DNA from: a virus
Strand: one strand, 5' to 3'
DNA length: 58,712 nt
IMG/VR virus record: IMGVR_UViG_3300042397_003130
Span: 1-58,712 of that record
Every line of letters begins with the position of its first letter. Within the stretch, counting starts at the first letter, position 1. Below the pieces are notes generated by a model. That model worked only from the letters and a program-made list of their open reading frames with translations. It did not search any database and was not told the origin of the DNA. This document shows positions 26,722-34,631 of this stretch, in pieces. A program made the translations under genes and the position numbers.

Positions 26722-29700
26722 ATGGCAAAAAAATATACAGCTGATTCAGTAGAAGCTACATCGTTTACAGGTTCATTATTCGGAACAGCTTCACATGCTT
26801 TAACAGCATCCTACTACGGTGGAGCTATAGCAGCATTCCCTTATACAGGATCTGCACAAATTACAGGTTCATTAGAAGTAACAGGGTCAGTTAACGGATT
26901 AGTGCTGAAGGGTAATAATTCATACCTTGGAAGTATAGGGATAGGGGTAAATGCTTTAGCTAATAATATATTTGACGATAGCATGTCCTCAACCGGTACC
27001 GGTAACGTAGCTTTAGGTAATGCAGCCCTAATATCGAATACTACAGGGAATAGTAATATAGCTATAGGAAATGGTGCCCTACAGGATAATACTACAGGAG
27101 GTTCTAACATAGCTCTAGGTATCTTAGCGTTAGGGAATAGTATTGCAGGAGGTGGTAATATCGGCATAGGGACTAGTGCTTTAATTCAAAATAAAGAAGG
27201 AAATAATAACGTAGCTATAGGGAATGCAGCAGGACTATACACAGTAACAGGATCTAATAACGTATACATAGGTAATTCAGCAGGACCAGGTAACGTAGTG
27301 GTAGAGTACGATAAACTTTATATCGGTTCAGGTTCAGGTACACCGTTAATTGGTGGAGACTTTGCTAACAAAACAGTAACAGTATCAGGATCATTACAGG
27401 TATTAGGTCAAATAACAGGTTCATTATTTGGCACTGCTTCTTATGCAACAACTGCTTCATCAGCTCCACTATACCTGCCACTAGCAGGAGGTACAATGAC
27501 AGGTGACATATATGCTGCAGGAAGAACATTCCAATTACAAGATTTAATTCTGGGTGTTGGTACTACTTTTGGAACTATTAAAACAGATGGTACCAAATAT
27601 ATCGGAATATACCCAACCAATGGAGTAGAATCAACTCGATTCCTTGCAAACGGAAACGTAATACATGGTACTGATTTTACAGATGCAGGATATAGGCTAC
27701 AGGTATCAGCTTCTGGAGCAACAGCAGGAGCATTTCAAGTAATTGGAACTTCTGTTATAACAGGATCTTTAAATGTGACCCAAGGTATAACAGGATCTTT
27801 ACAAGGGACTGCTTCTTACGCAGTAACAGCTTCTTACGCTCTAAACGGCGGAGGTGGAGCAGCTTTTCCATTTACAGGATCTGCTCAGATTACAGGATCG
27901 TTAAGAGTAACAGGATCTTTAGCACAAGGAGAAGGAAATATAGCAACTGGAAACTTTTCACATGCAGAAGGTACAGGATCAGTAGCAATAGGGGACTATT
28001 CACATGCTGAAGGAGAAAGAACAATAACACAAGGACAGTCATCACATGCAGAAGGATTTGGTACCAGAACAGTAGGGTATGGATCACATGTTGAAGGAAA
28101 TCAAACACGTACTGACGGTTCTTTTTCACATGCCGAAGGATACTTTACATCAGCATCAGGATACAGTTCACATGCTGAAGGACAGTTCGCAAAAGCATCA
28201 GGATCCTACTCACATGCTGAAGGGCAAAATACACTCTCACTAGGGCAGGCATCACATACTGAAGGGTATGCTACAACAGCTTCAGGAGTCTATTCACATG
28301 CTGAAGGTGATAATACATTATCCACTGGAAACTATTCACACGCTGAAGGTAGATTTACAACATCATCAGGAACTGTCTCACATGCTGAAGGGGAAGGTAC
28401 TAAAGCAACAGGAACAGGAGCACATGCTGAAGGAAACGGAACTATAGCACAAGGATCTACTTCACATGCTGAAGGTTACTTTACAGTAGCAGTAGGAGAC
28501 TTTTCACATACAGAAGGAAGACAAACATCTGCTTCAGGAGCATTTGGACATGCAGAAGGATTTGGTAATAACGCAGAAGGTGAATCATCACATGCAGAAG
28601 GTAGAGGAACAGTATCATACGGACCAGCTGCTCACTCTGAAGGATATTTTACACGTGCAGAAGGATTTGCATCTCACACTCAAGGAGCATACACGACTGC
28701 ATCAGCAGCTTATCAAACAGTAGTAGGAAACAGTAATATAACATCCTCAGCTGAAAATGCTTTTATAATCGGTAACGGAAGTGACAGCACTACTAGATCA
28801 AATCTAGTATTTGCATCAGGTTCACAATTTCAAGTAACAGGTTCAGTAATTGCTACTCAAGGATTCACAGGGTCTTTCTCAGGAAACGGTTCTGCTTTAA
28901 CAGGGGTAACAAGTACTCCTATTGCATGGTTAGAGTCAAACGCTACAGATTTAACTGTTTGGAACAATGGGAAAGGCAATATGTCATCTAATACATCATT
29001 TGGAGATGGAGCTTTAAGATCTAATACAGGCGGAAGTGAAAATACCGCAATTGGACGAGATACGCTATATACAAACACAAACGGTAGCGGTAACACAGCA
29101 ACAGGTAAAGAAGCACTGTATACAAACAGTACAGGTGACTACAACACTGCAATTGGATTACAAGCACTGTACTCAAACACAAGCGGAAGTAATAATACTG
29201 CAATTGGTGGTGGAACATTAGCATCTAATACAATTGGAATTTCTAATATTGCAATTGGATCTAGTGCATTATTTAATAATACGACTGGAAGTGAAAATAC
29301 AGCAACAGGAATAGGAGCATTATATAGTAACACAATTGGAATTAACAATACAGCAACAGGACTCCAGGCATCGTATTTTAATACTACCGGAAATAGTAAT
29401 ACAGCAATTGGACACAAAGCACTGCAATCGAATTCAACTGGAAGTAATAACACAGCAGTTGGTGTTGAAGCAGGTAGGTTAGTTTCAAATGGATCTATTG
29501 CGAGTATGGCTAGTAGTTCAGTATTCCTAGGAGCTAATACCAGAGCTTTAAACAGTAATGAGACTAATCAAATTGTAATAGGAGCTAATGCTATAGGAGG
29601 TGGTTCAGATACTATTACACTAGGTAACAGCTCAATTACAACGCTTCGTTGTCAAGTAACATCAATTACCTCTCTTTCAGATATTAGAGATAAAAAAGAA

Positions 29701-30003
29701 GTAACACCTATAACAGAAGGTATAGAGTTTGTAAATCAATTAAAACCTATTATCTTTAAATGGGATACTAGAGATGGAGCTAAAAAAGATATAAAAGCAG
29801 CAGGATTTATAGCACAAGATTTGCTTGAAATTCAAGAGAATAGTCAAATAGGAGAACACTTAGATTTAGTGTCAAATAGTAATCCTGATAAATTAGAAGC
29901 TCGATATTCAAACCTACTACCAGTAATGGTAAAGGCAATTCAAGACCTATCCCAACAAGTACAGGAACTACAAAATGAAATTTTACTACTAAAAAGTAAA
30001 TAA
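26722..30003 (+). CDS. Large tail fibre with SHAEG repeats and S74 intramolecular chaperone
   Basis: A 1093-residue protein, the longest fibre. In order: a short N-terminal module; YadA-type NxAxGNxAL repeats (about 75-200); a block of 18 repeats of 14 residues around SHAEG (about 411-655); a GNGSALTGV module; a second YadA-type block (about 770-920); and a C-terminal Peptidase_S74 domain from about residue 986. There Ser986 (S-D-I-R-D-K) fits the SD-x-R-x-K catalytic signature of S74 autochaperones, which fold the trimer and then cut themselves off. The last 25 residues form a coiled coil. Probably the main receptor-binding long fibre. Confidence 0.85.
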   Translation: MAKKYTADSVEATSFTGSLFGTASHALTASYYGGAIAAFPYTGSAQITGSLEVTGSVNGLVLKGNNSYLGSIGIGVNALANNIFDDSMSSTGTGNVALGNAALISNTTGNSNIAIGNGALQDNTTGGSNIALGILALGNSIAGGGNIGIGTSALIQNKEGNNNVAIGNAAGLYTVTGSNNVYIGNSAGPGNVVVEYDKLYIGSGSGTPLIGGDFANKTVTVSGSLQVLGQITGSLFGTASYATTASSAPLYLPLAGGTMTGDIYAAGRTFQLQDLILGVGTTFGTIKTDGTKYIGIYPTNGVESTRFLANGNVIHGTDFTDAGYRLQVSASGATAGAFQVIGTSVITGSLNVTQGITGSLQGTASYAVTASYALNGGGGAAFPFTGSAQITGSLRVTGSLAQGEGNIATGNFSHAEGTGSVAIGDYSHAEGERTITQGQSSHAEGFGTRTVGYGSHVEGNQTRTDGSFSHAEGYFTSASGYSSHAEGQFAKASGSYSHAEGQNTLSLGQASHTEGYATTASGVYSHAEGDNTLSTGNYSHAEGRFTTSSGTVSHAEGEGTKATGTGAHAEGNGTIAQGSTSHAEGYFTVAVGDFSHTEGRQTSASGAFGHAEGFGNNAEGESSHAEGRGTVSYGPAAHSEGYFTRAEGFASHTQGAYTTASAAYQTVVGNSNITSSAENAFIIGNGSDSTTRSNLVFASGSQFQVTGSVIATQGFTGSFSGNGSALTGVTSTPIAWLESNATDLTVWNNGKGNMSSNTSFGDGALRSNTGGSENTAIGRDTLYTNTNGSGNTATGKEALYTNSTGDYNTAIGLQALYSNTSGSNNTAIGGGTLASNTIGISNIAIGSSALFNNTTGSENTATGIGALYSNTIGINNTATGLQASYFNTTGNSNTAIGHKALQSNSTGSNNTAVGVEAGRLVSNGSIASMASSSVFLGANTRALNSNETNQIVIGANAIGGGSDTITLGNSSITTLRCQVTSITSLSDIRDKKEVTPITEGIEFVNQLKPIIFKWDTRDGAKKDIKAAGFIAQDLLEIQENSQIGEHLDLVSNSNPDKLEARYSNLLPVMVKAIQDLSQQVQELQNEILLLKSK
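27952..28686 (+). repeat. Eighteen SHAEG-type 14-residue repeats (42 bp)
   Basis: Repeats of the pattern (Y/F)SHAEG-x3-T-x2-G-x coded by about 42 bases each; eighteen occurrences of S/A/G-H-x-E/Q-G count from 27952 to 28686. They are divergent at the DNA level, so they are old rather than recent duplications. Such repeats form trimeric beta-roll heads in YadA-like adhesins. Confidence 0.8.
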
Positions 30004-30016
30004 AAACAAAATAAAA

Positions 30017-30454
30017 ATGTGGTTATATCAAAACAAAGAAATTAAAGAACTAGAAGATATGCCCGGAGACAACTTCGGGTTTATCTATGAAGTAACACAT
30101 CTACCAACCGGTAGAAAATACTTAGGAAAGAAACAACTTATTTCTGTTACAAAAAAAGCTTTAGGTAAAAAAGAATTAGCTTTAATAACAGATAAAAGAG
30201 CTAGTAAATCTAAAATAGTTAGAAAAGAATCTGATTGGAAAACCTATTATGGTTCTCACTCAGAAATAAAAGGCTTAGTAAAAGAAGGTAAACAGTCGGA
30301 ATTCTCAAGAGAAATTCTTATATTTACTCCAAATAAAAAGCTTCATACATACTATGAAAATAAATTACTATTTATAAAAGGAGTAATAGAACCAGATTCC
30401 AACTATATAAATGATAATATAGAAGGAAGATATTTTAGAAAAGATTTCTTATGA
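30017..30454 (+). CDS. GIY-YIG-like endonuclease family protein
   Basis: A 145-residue protein. GFIYEVTHLPTGRKYLGKKQ contains the GIY-YIG pair in degenerate form (FIY and YLG), followed by ESDWKTYYGS and EFSREIL and a late YYENKLL and Asn pair; this is the pattern of a phage GIY-YIG subgroup usually annotated as putative homing or repair endonucleases. It stands alone between the last fibre and the island of possible internal proteins; its stop overlaps the next start (ATGATAAG). Possibly a free-standing homing endonuclease. Confidence 0.75.
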   Translation: MWLYQNKEIKELEDMPGDNFGFIYEVTHLPTGRKYLGKKQLISVTKKALGKKELALITDKRASKSKIVRKESDWKTYYGSHSEIKGLVKEGKQSEFSREILIFTPNKKLHTYYENKLLFIKGVIEPDSNYINDNIEGRYFRKDFL

Positions 30455-31008
30455 TAAGATTACAGGAAATAGTTGGATTACCAAACCTTCAGTACCATTT
30501 AGACAACAAGCTAACACTATCTGAATGTGTCTACAGGTACTCCTCTGACTCGTTTATACAATTGTTTGCTGAAGCAAGACAAGCCTTTAGAGACGGTAAA
30601 ATTGTATTAAGTGAACAAGATATTCTACTGCTAGAATTAACAGATATTGGAGAGTATGGAATGTATGAAGGACAGAAAGTTCCTTTAGATCTTCCAATGG
30701 TCGATGAAGAACTTGAAGAAGCAGAATACAGAGGTAAAGATGTTCCTTTAAACAAACCAAAAAGAGGCGGATCCAAAAAATTCTACGTTTATACTAAAAA
30801 TAAAAAAGGAAATGTAGTAAAAGTATCTTTTGGAGGTACAACAGGATTGAATGTTAAGATCGACGAGCCAGGAGCAAGATCTTCTTTTGCAGCTAGACAT
30901 AAATGTGCTACTAAAAAAGATAAAACAAAACCAGGATACTGGGCTTGTAATATCGGAAGATATTGGAAATCATTGGGAGGTAGTAGAAACTTTAGTGGAT
31001 ACTGGTAA
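30451..31008 (+). CDS. Conserved phage protein with Cys pair and FSGYW end
   Basis: A 185-residue protein. The second half (KKFYVYTKNKKGNVVKVSFG, then GARSSFAARHKCATKKDKTK, PGYWACNIGRYWKSLGG and a terminal FSGYW) is a strongly conserved block I recognise from T4-like marine phages, of unknown function. The two cysteines could bind metal or pair. The first 90 residues are acidic and variable-looking. It begins MIRLQEIVGLP and overlaps the GIY-YIG gene by four bases. Confidence 0.7.
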   Translation: MIRLQEIVGLPNLQYHLDNKLTLSECVYRYSSDSFIQLFAEARQAFRDGKIVLSEQDILLLELTDIGEYGMYEGQKVPLDLPMVDEELEEAEYRGKDVPLNKPKRGGSKKFYVYTKNKKGNVVKVSFGGTTGLNVKIDEPGARSSFAARHKCATKKDKTKPGYWACNIGRYWKSLGGSRNFSGYW

Positions 31009-31009
31009 C

Positions 31010-31267
31010 ATGAGACCTTATTTTCAGTTAGAGACATCAGAGTATCTTTATAGAAAATTTACAGAAGATACCCCAGAAGAAGAGTTTGTATGGCATAGAG
31101 ATGAAAACGATAGAGAGGTAGAGATATTAGAATCTACCGATTGGATGTTTCAATTCGATAATGAATTACCGCAGGTATTAGAAGGTAAAATTTTTATACC
31201 AAAAGAGGTCTATCATAGACTTATAAAAGGAACAGGAACGTTAAATGTAAGAATAAAAGAATACTAA
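31010..31267 (+). CDS. Small acidic hypothetical protein
   Basis: I use the ATG at 31010 (MRPYFQLETSEYLYRKFTED), one base after the preceding stop, instead of an upstream ATG that would run across the end of the conserved neighbour; this gives 85 residues. Acidic with WHRDENDREVEILES and a C-terminal basic strand; its ending overlaps the next start (TAATG). No family is recognised. Confidence 0.65.
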   Translation: MRPYFQLETSEYLYRKFTEDTPEEEFVWHRDENDREVEILESTDWMFQFDNELPQVLEGKIFIPKEVYHRLIKGTGTLNVRIKEY

Positions 31268-31362
31268 TGATACAGGATATAATAGCAGGCATAATAGTAT
31301 TAGGTGCTTTTGCAATTCTATTAAATACTTTACTATTTATAATTAAACCTAAAAAGAAGTAA
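31267..31362 (+). CDS. 31-residue single-pass membrane microprotein
   Basis: ATG at 31267 overlaps the previous stop (TAATG); stop TAA 31360-31362. The product is IIAGIIVLGAFAILLNTLLFII flanked by MIQD and a basic KPKKK tail, i.e. one membrane helix with a positively charged cytoplasmic end. The coupling and clean topology support a real gene. It could be a holin-like or spanin-like factor; no family evidence. Confidence 0.55.
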   Translation: MIQDIIAGIIVLGAFAILLNTLLFIIKPKKK

Positions 31363-31381
31363 CAATAACTATAAAATTCTA

Positions 31382-31474
31382 ATGGACGGAGGAAACATAG
31401 CGTATTATTGGATAGCAGCAGTTGTTACCTTAGCATTGTATTTAATCATAGAAGAATATAAAAGAGATAAGTAA
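31382..31474 (+). CDS. 30-residue single-pass membrane microprotein
   Basis: ATG at 31382, stop TAA 31472-31474, overlapping the start of the next gene (TAATG). The product has one membrane helix (YYWIAAVVTLALYLII) and a charged end (EEYKRDK). With the neighbouring 31-residue protein it forms a pair of tiny membrane proteins. Function unknown. Confidence 0.55.
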   Translation: MDGGNIAYYWIAAVVTLALYLIIEEYKRDK

Positions 31475-32049
31475 TGAAGAGATCGGAACTAGTACAGTTA
31501 ATAAAAGAAGAACTTAATATACAGGATAACGGACCAGAAGAAGCACAGTTTGATACAGACTTAATGGCAACTGCTAACGGTATTGCAACAGCAATAGGGT
31601 CTGAATTGAAGAATAAAAAGCAACAGAACGAAGGTCAGTTAGATGAAGCAATTGTAGCAACTGTAATTGCAGGAGTTTTAACAGGAAATGCACTTATAGG
31701 GTTTATTTCTAAAATGGCTGCTAAGTTAATGAAAAGACTTAACTGGAAAAAAGGAGAAGACTTTGCAGAAAAAATACACCACTGGGCACATGATAATGAA
31801 AAAGCTTTTCAATCTCCAATTAAGAGAGTGTTAGGGTTTTTTATAAAAGATCCAAATACATTAGAAACAACAACTAAAGCTATCTATGCAATTGTTATTA
31901 CAAGTATGGCAGCAGGGTATGGAGCAGAAGCAGTAAACGGATTATCAAAAGCAGAATGGTTCCAAGGAGCATTAGCCTCTTTAAAGACAGTAGCTAAAGC
32001 AGATGAAGCAATATTAAATGCATACCCAGCAATTAAATCAATACTATAA
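31474..32049 (+). CDS. Leader-bearing membrane-active protein (candidate internal head protein)
   Basis: A 191-residue protein starting MKRSELVQLIKEELNIQD, a class B leader with I10-K-E12 in the gp21 cleavage style. After a soluble segment come two hydrophobic helices, about residues 57-79 (LDEAIVATVIAGVLTGNALI) and 134-152 (KAIYAIVITSMAAGYGAE), with a basic amphipathic stretch between (KMAAKLMKRLNWKK). If packaged in the head and trimmed, such a protein could insert into the host membrane at injection. This role is inference; the leader and helices are visible. Confidence 0.65.
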   Translation: MKRSELVQLIKEELNIQDNGPEEAQFDTDLMATANGIATAIGSELKNKKQQNEGQLDEAIVATVIAGVLTGNALIGFISKMAAKLMKRLNWKKGEDFAEKIHHWAHDNEKAFQSPIKRVLGFFIKDPNTLETTTKAIYAIVITSMAAGYGAEAVNGLSKAEWFQGALASLKTVAKADEAILNAYPAIKSIL

Positions 32050-32059
32050 CACATATATA

Positions 32060-32464
32060 ATGAAAAAATCTGAATTAAAAAGAATCATCCAAGAAGAATT
32101 AAAAGGATATTCAAAATATGCTCCAGGTGGAGAGACTAAAGGAGGTACTACAGATGATTTTAGAAACATCTTAACAACAATTGCAAAGCAAGGTACCGAA
32201 GAAAAGGAATCTGTTTCTGAAGAAGCTTCTAATATACAAAGACTTGATATTAGCTATACTTTCCCAAACCAGAGATTCTACTCAATAAATGTAGATAATA
32301 AGAAAATATCTAACTACCAAGAAGCAAACCAAATCATAAATAATCTTACAGGATTAGATCTTCCAGAAAGAGCTGATTACACTGACCCTGAAGTATCTAA
32401 AATTGTAGATGCTTTAAAAGCAAAAGGTATTCAAGCTGGTTCTTACGAAATGGATATAACCTAA
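32060..32464 (+). CDS. Leader-bearing hypothetical protein (candidate internal head protein)
   Basis: I use the ATG at 32060, where MKKSELKRIIQEELKG matches the class B leaders; an upstream ATG at 32018 would add 14 residues read across the previous stop. The product has 134 residues: leader (I10-Q-E12), a Gly-rich linker with KGGTTDDF, and a C-terminal alpha/beta segment (DISYTFPNQRFYSINVDNKK). No catalytic motif is visible. Grouped with the internal head candidates because of its leader. Confidence 0.65.
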   Translation: MKKSELKRIIQEELKGYSKYAPGGETKGGTTDDFRNILTTIAKQGTEEKESVSEEASNIQRLDISYTFPNQRFYSINVDNKKISNYQEANQIINNLTGLDLPERADYTDPEVSKIVDALKAKGIQAGSYEMDIT

Positions 32465-32470
32465 GAATAA

Positions 32471-32914
32471 ATGATTAGCATCTACAGAATACTAAAAGAG
32501 GTAATCACACCAACTCAAGAATACCAAGAACTTGTTAACGATATTGTTGATCAAGGAGGAGAGTATTTAGGAGAAGGAGATTATGGAGCAGTATTCTTAG
32601 TAGGAAATAAAGTAAAAAAAGTAACTACTGATTCAGAAGAATTAGAAGATGCACAGCAAATAAAAGGACAAAAGACTAAATACTTTGTATACATATACGA
32701 TGTAGAGGTTAGAAATCCAAAACTAGGAATCATCACAATGGATAATCTAGAACCTTTTACAGGATCTGAACAAGATGTTCCAATTGATGATATAATGGAA
32801 GAAGCAGAAATGTTAGGAATATATCCAGACTTAGAAGGACCAGGAGGTTCAATTAAGATGGATAACATAATGCAAGATAGGTATTATGGTAATATAAAAG
32901 TAATAGACGTATAA
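32471..32914 (+). CDS. Miniature protein-kinase-like protein
   Basis: A 147-residue protein. The opening MISIYRILKEVITP is leader-like (I7-L-K-E10). Residues 32-52 (YLGEGDYGAVFLVGNKVKKVT) carry the glycine-rich loop of kinases (G34, G36, G39, V41) and a candidate ATP-binding lysine (K49/K50). IITMDNLEPF (87-96) is placed like a hinge. Near the end KMDNIMQD and GNIKVIDV resemble the catalytic Asn and the DFG aspartate (N132, D146), but the HRD motif is missing and the protein stops where a normal kinase has its activation segment. So it looks like a reduced, perhaps inactive kinase fold. It is coupled to the next gene by a TAATG overlap. Confidence 0.55.
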   Translation: MISIYRILKEVITPTQEYQELVNDIVDQGGEYLGEGDYGAVFLVGNKVKKVTTDSEELEDAQQIKGQKTKYFVYIYDVEVRNPKLGIITMDNLEPFTGSEQDVPIDDIMEEAEMLGIYPDLEGPGGSIKMDNIMQDRYYGNIKVIDV

Positions 32915-33624
32915 TGGAAAACACATTTGACTTAAGAAAATTCTTAGTAGAGAATAAATTAACAAACAATTCTAAATTATTAAGCGAAAATAAGGTAGAA
33001 GGTATCGACTTAGCTTTAGTAAGAGGTTTAATAAATAAACCGGAAGTACAAAAGCTGCAGGATACATTAGCAAACAATCCTCAATTAGCTAAACAAGCAG
33101 CAAAGGTAGCAGCTAACATAGTAGACGGTGACTTTAAAGCACCAGAGAATATTAGTGAAGCATTTTCTCCTGAAGAAATTAAAACCGCCGAAGAACTTGG
33201 AGTAGTTAGGTCAAAATACGACTCAGACAAAGCATATGAAGATATGGTACGTTTTGCAAATGAAAAACAAAGGCAGTATTCAGGCGGTAAATCATCCGGT
33301 CCTAATGCCGAGTATTCTGCATACCATGATAATCCTTCAGGACGTAAAGAAAAAGATAAAACAATCGTACAGATACTAAGAAGTGCAGGAGCAGGAGCAG
33401 CATTAACAACTCTTATAGCACCATTAATAATGGCAGGTACAATTGGAGCTGGAGCAGCAGCATTGCCAATAGTTGCAGCGGCAGTAATAGTAGGTGCTTT
33501 AGCTGGAATAGGGGCAGGAGCAGCAGCAACAGATGGCTTTACTAGAAACTCAGTAATAGCGGAAGAGGATGTAGATCTAGCAGGGCAAGTGCAAGCTATA
33601 ATAGATGCAGGAAGAAAGATGTAA
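32914..33624 (+). CDS. Leader-bearing hydrophobic protein (candidate internal head protein)
   Basis: A 236-residue protein with a class A leader: MENTFDLRKFLVENKLTNNS and L23-S-E25 at the cleavage-like position. Residues about 157-206 are a Gly/Ala-rich hydrophobic hairpin (AGAGAALTTLIAPLIMAGTI and IVAAAVIVGALAGIGAGAAA) of the kind seen in membrane-inserting or pore-forming proteins. Just after it lies I215-A-E217|E, matching the gp21 rule exactly. The middle is charged and soluble. It is followed by a terminator. Membrane insertion at injection is plausible but not shown. Confidence 0.65.
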   Translation: MENTFDLRKFLVENKLTNNSKLLSENKVEGIDLALVRGLINKPEVQKLQDTLANNPQLAKQAAKVAANIVDGDFKAPENISEAFSPEEIKTAEELGVVRSKYDSDKAYEDMVRFANEKQRQYSGGKSSGPNAEYSAYHDNPSGRKEKDKTIVQILRSAGAGAALTTLIAPLIMAGTIGAGAAALPIVAAAVIVGALAGIGAGAAATDGFTRNSVIAEEDVDLAGQVQAIIDAGRKM

Positions 33625-33648
33625 TCTGTAGAGTAAAAATAACTAAAG

Positions 33649-33675
33649 AAAGGCTTGCTTATGTGAGCCTTTTTT
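33649..33675 (+). terminator. Intrinsic terminator before the primase gene
   Basis: AAGGCT (33650-33655) pairs with AGCCTT (33666-33671) around a 10-base loop, followed by a T run to 33675. It separates the leader-protein genes from the primase gene. Confidence 0.75.
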
Positions 33676-33709
33676 CGTATCTTAAGATGTCAATCGGTTA
33701 TGTACATAT

Positions 33710-34630
33710 ATGAGTAGTAATATTTTATTAGGTTTTATAGAGAACGTTTTAGGAAAATCCCACAAAAGAGCTAGGGAAAACTATGCTTTTACTTGTCCAA
33801 AATGCAATCATCATAAACCAAAGCTAGAGGTAAACATGCATACCAATGAAAAAGGAGAGAATCCTTTCGAATGCTGGGTATGTGGGCTTAAAGGACGTAC
33901 AATTAAGTCTTTACTTAAGCAGTTACAGGTACCTGCCGAACAAGCATATGAAATACTTAAATATGTAAGAAAAGGTGACGAAATAGGGTATGCTCCAACA
34001 ACTTCTGTAGAACTTCCTAAAGAGTTTCAAGCACTTTATACAGCATCTCATACATCTATTATAGCAAATAAAGTAAGAAGATACCTATATAAAAGAGGTT
34101 TTACCGATAGAGACTTCTTAAAATACAATATAGGGTACTGTACGTCAGGAGAATATGCCGGAAGAGTAATTATTCCGTCATATAATGAGAATAACCAACT
34201 AAATACATTTGTAGGTAGGACCTACGAAGATGCATACCATAAATACAGAGGTCCAGAGATTTCTAAAGATATTATAATGTTCGAAAACCTCATTAACTGG
34301 TCCCAGCCCATAGTACTTGTAGAGGGTGCATTTGATGCAATAGCAGTAAAAAGAAACGCAGTACCAATACTTGGTAAGTCTTTATCAAAATCTTTGATAA
34401 AAAAGATAGTATCAAGTCAGGTAGAAGATATATACGTAGCCCTAGACAGGGATGCATTTAAAAAAGCACTCTCATATACAGAACAGTTTCTGAATATGGG
34501 AAAGAAAGTATATCTAGTAGATATGCAAGATAAGGATCCAAGCGAGATGGGCTTTGCAGGCTTCACTCGTTATGTACAACAGGCAGAGGAAATGGACTTC
34601 GGAAAGTTACTCCGCTACAAACTATCATAA
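33710..34630 (+). CDS. 61: DNA primase (gp61-like)
   Basis: A 306-residue primase. Cys29/Cys32 (CPKC) and Cys54/Cys57 (CWVCG) form the zinc-binding domain. The TOPRIM domain has Glu205 in VLVEGAFDAI and the acidic pair Asp246-x-Asp248 in YVALDRD. The arrangement and length match T4 gp61-type primases, which make RNA primers for lagging-strand synthesis with the gp41 helicase. It is the only DNA-replication gene in this part of the window and lacks a leader of the internal-protein type. Confidence 0.88.
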   Translation: MSSNILLGFIENVLGKSHKRARENYAFTCPKCNHHKPKLEVNMHTNEKGENPFECWVCGLKGRTIKSLLKQLQVPAEQAYEILKYVRKGDEIGYAPTTSVELPKEFQALYTASHTSIIANKVRRYLYKRGFTDRDFLKYNIGYCTSGEYAGRVIIPSYNENNQLNTFVGRTYEDAYHKYRGPEISKDIIMFENLINWSQPIVLVEGAFDAIAVKRNAVPILGKSLSKSLIKKIVSSQVEDIYVALDRDAFKKALSYTEQFLNMGKKVYLVDMQDKDPSEMGFAGFTRYVQQAEEMDFGKLLRYKLS

Positions 34631-34631
34631 T

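Noticed and set aside
26207-28686. Regular repeats as a possible CRISPR array
   Set aside because: The 48-bp and 42-bp units are in frame inside fibre genes and contain no alternating unique spacers.
22209-29453. Many long open frames on the minus strand across the fibre genes
   Set aside because: They are antisense to repeat-rich genes with biased codons, lack plausible starts or promoters, and translate into low-complexity Leu/His- or Pro/Ile-rich sequence.
30851-31009. Longer start for the gene at 31010
   Set aside because: It would run in a second frame through the most conserved part of the 30451 gene.
32018-32059. Longer start for the gene at 32060
   Set aside because: It would overlap the previous gene and hide the class B leader, which is at the N-terminus in all related cases.
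34554-34631. Longer start for the PD-(D/E)XK nuclease
   Set aside because: The extra 26 residues are read inside the end of the primase gene and look non-native; the ATG at 34632 follows the primase stop by one base.
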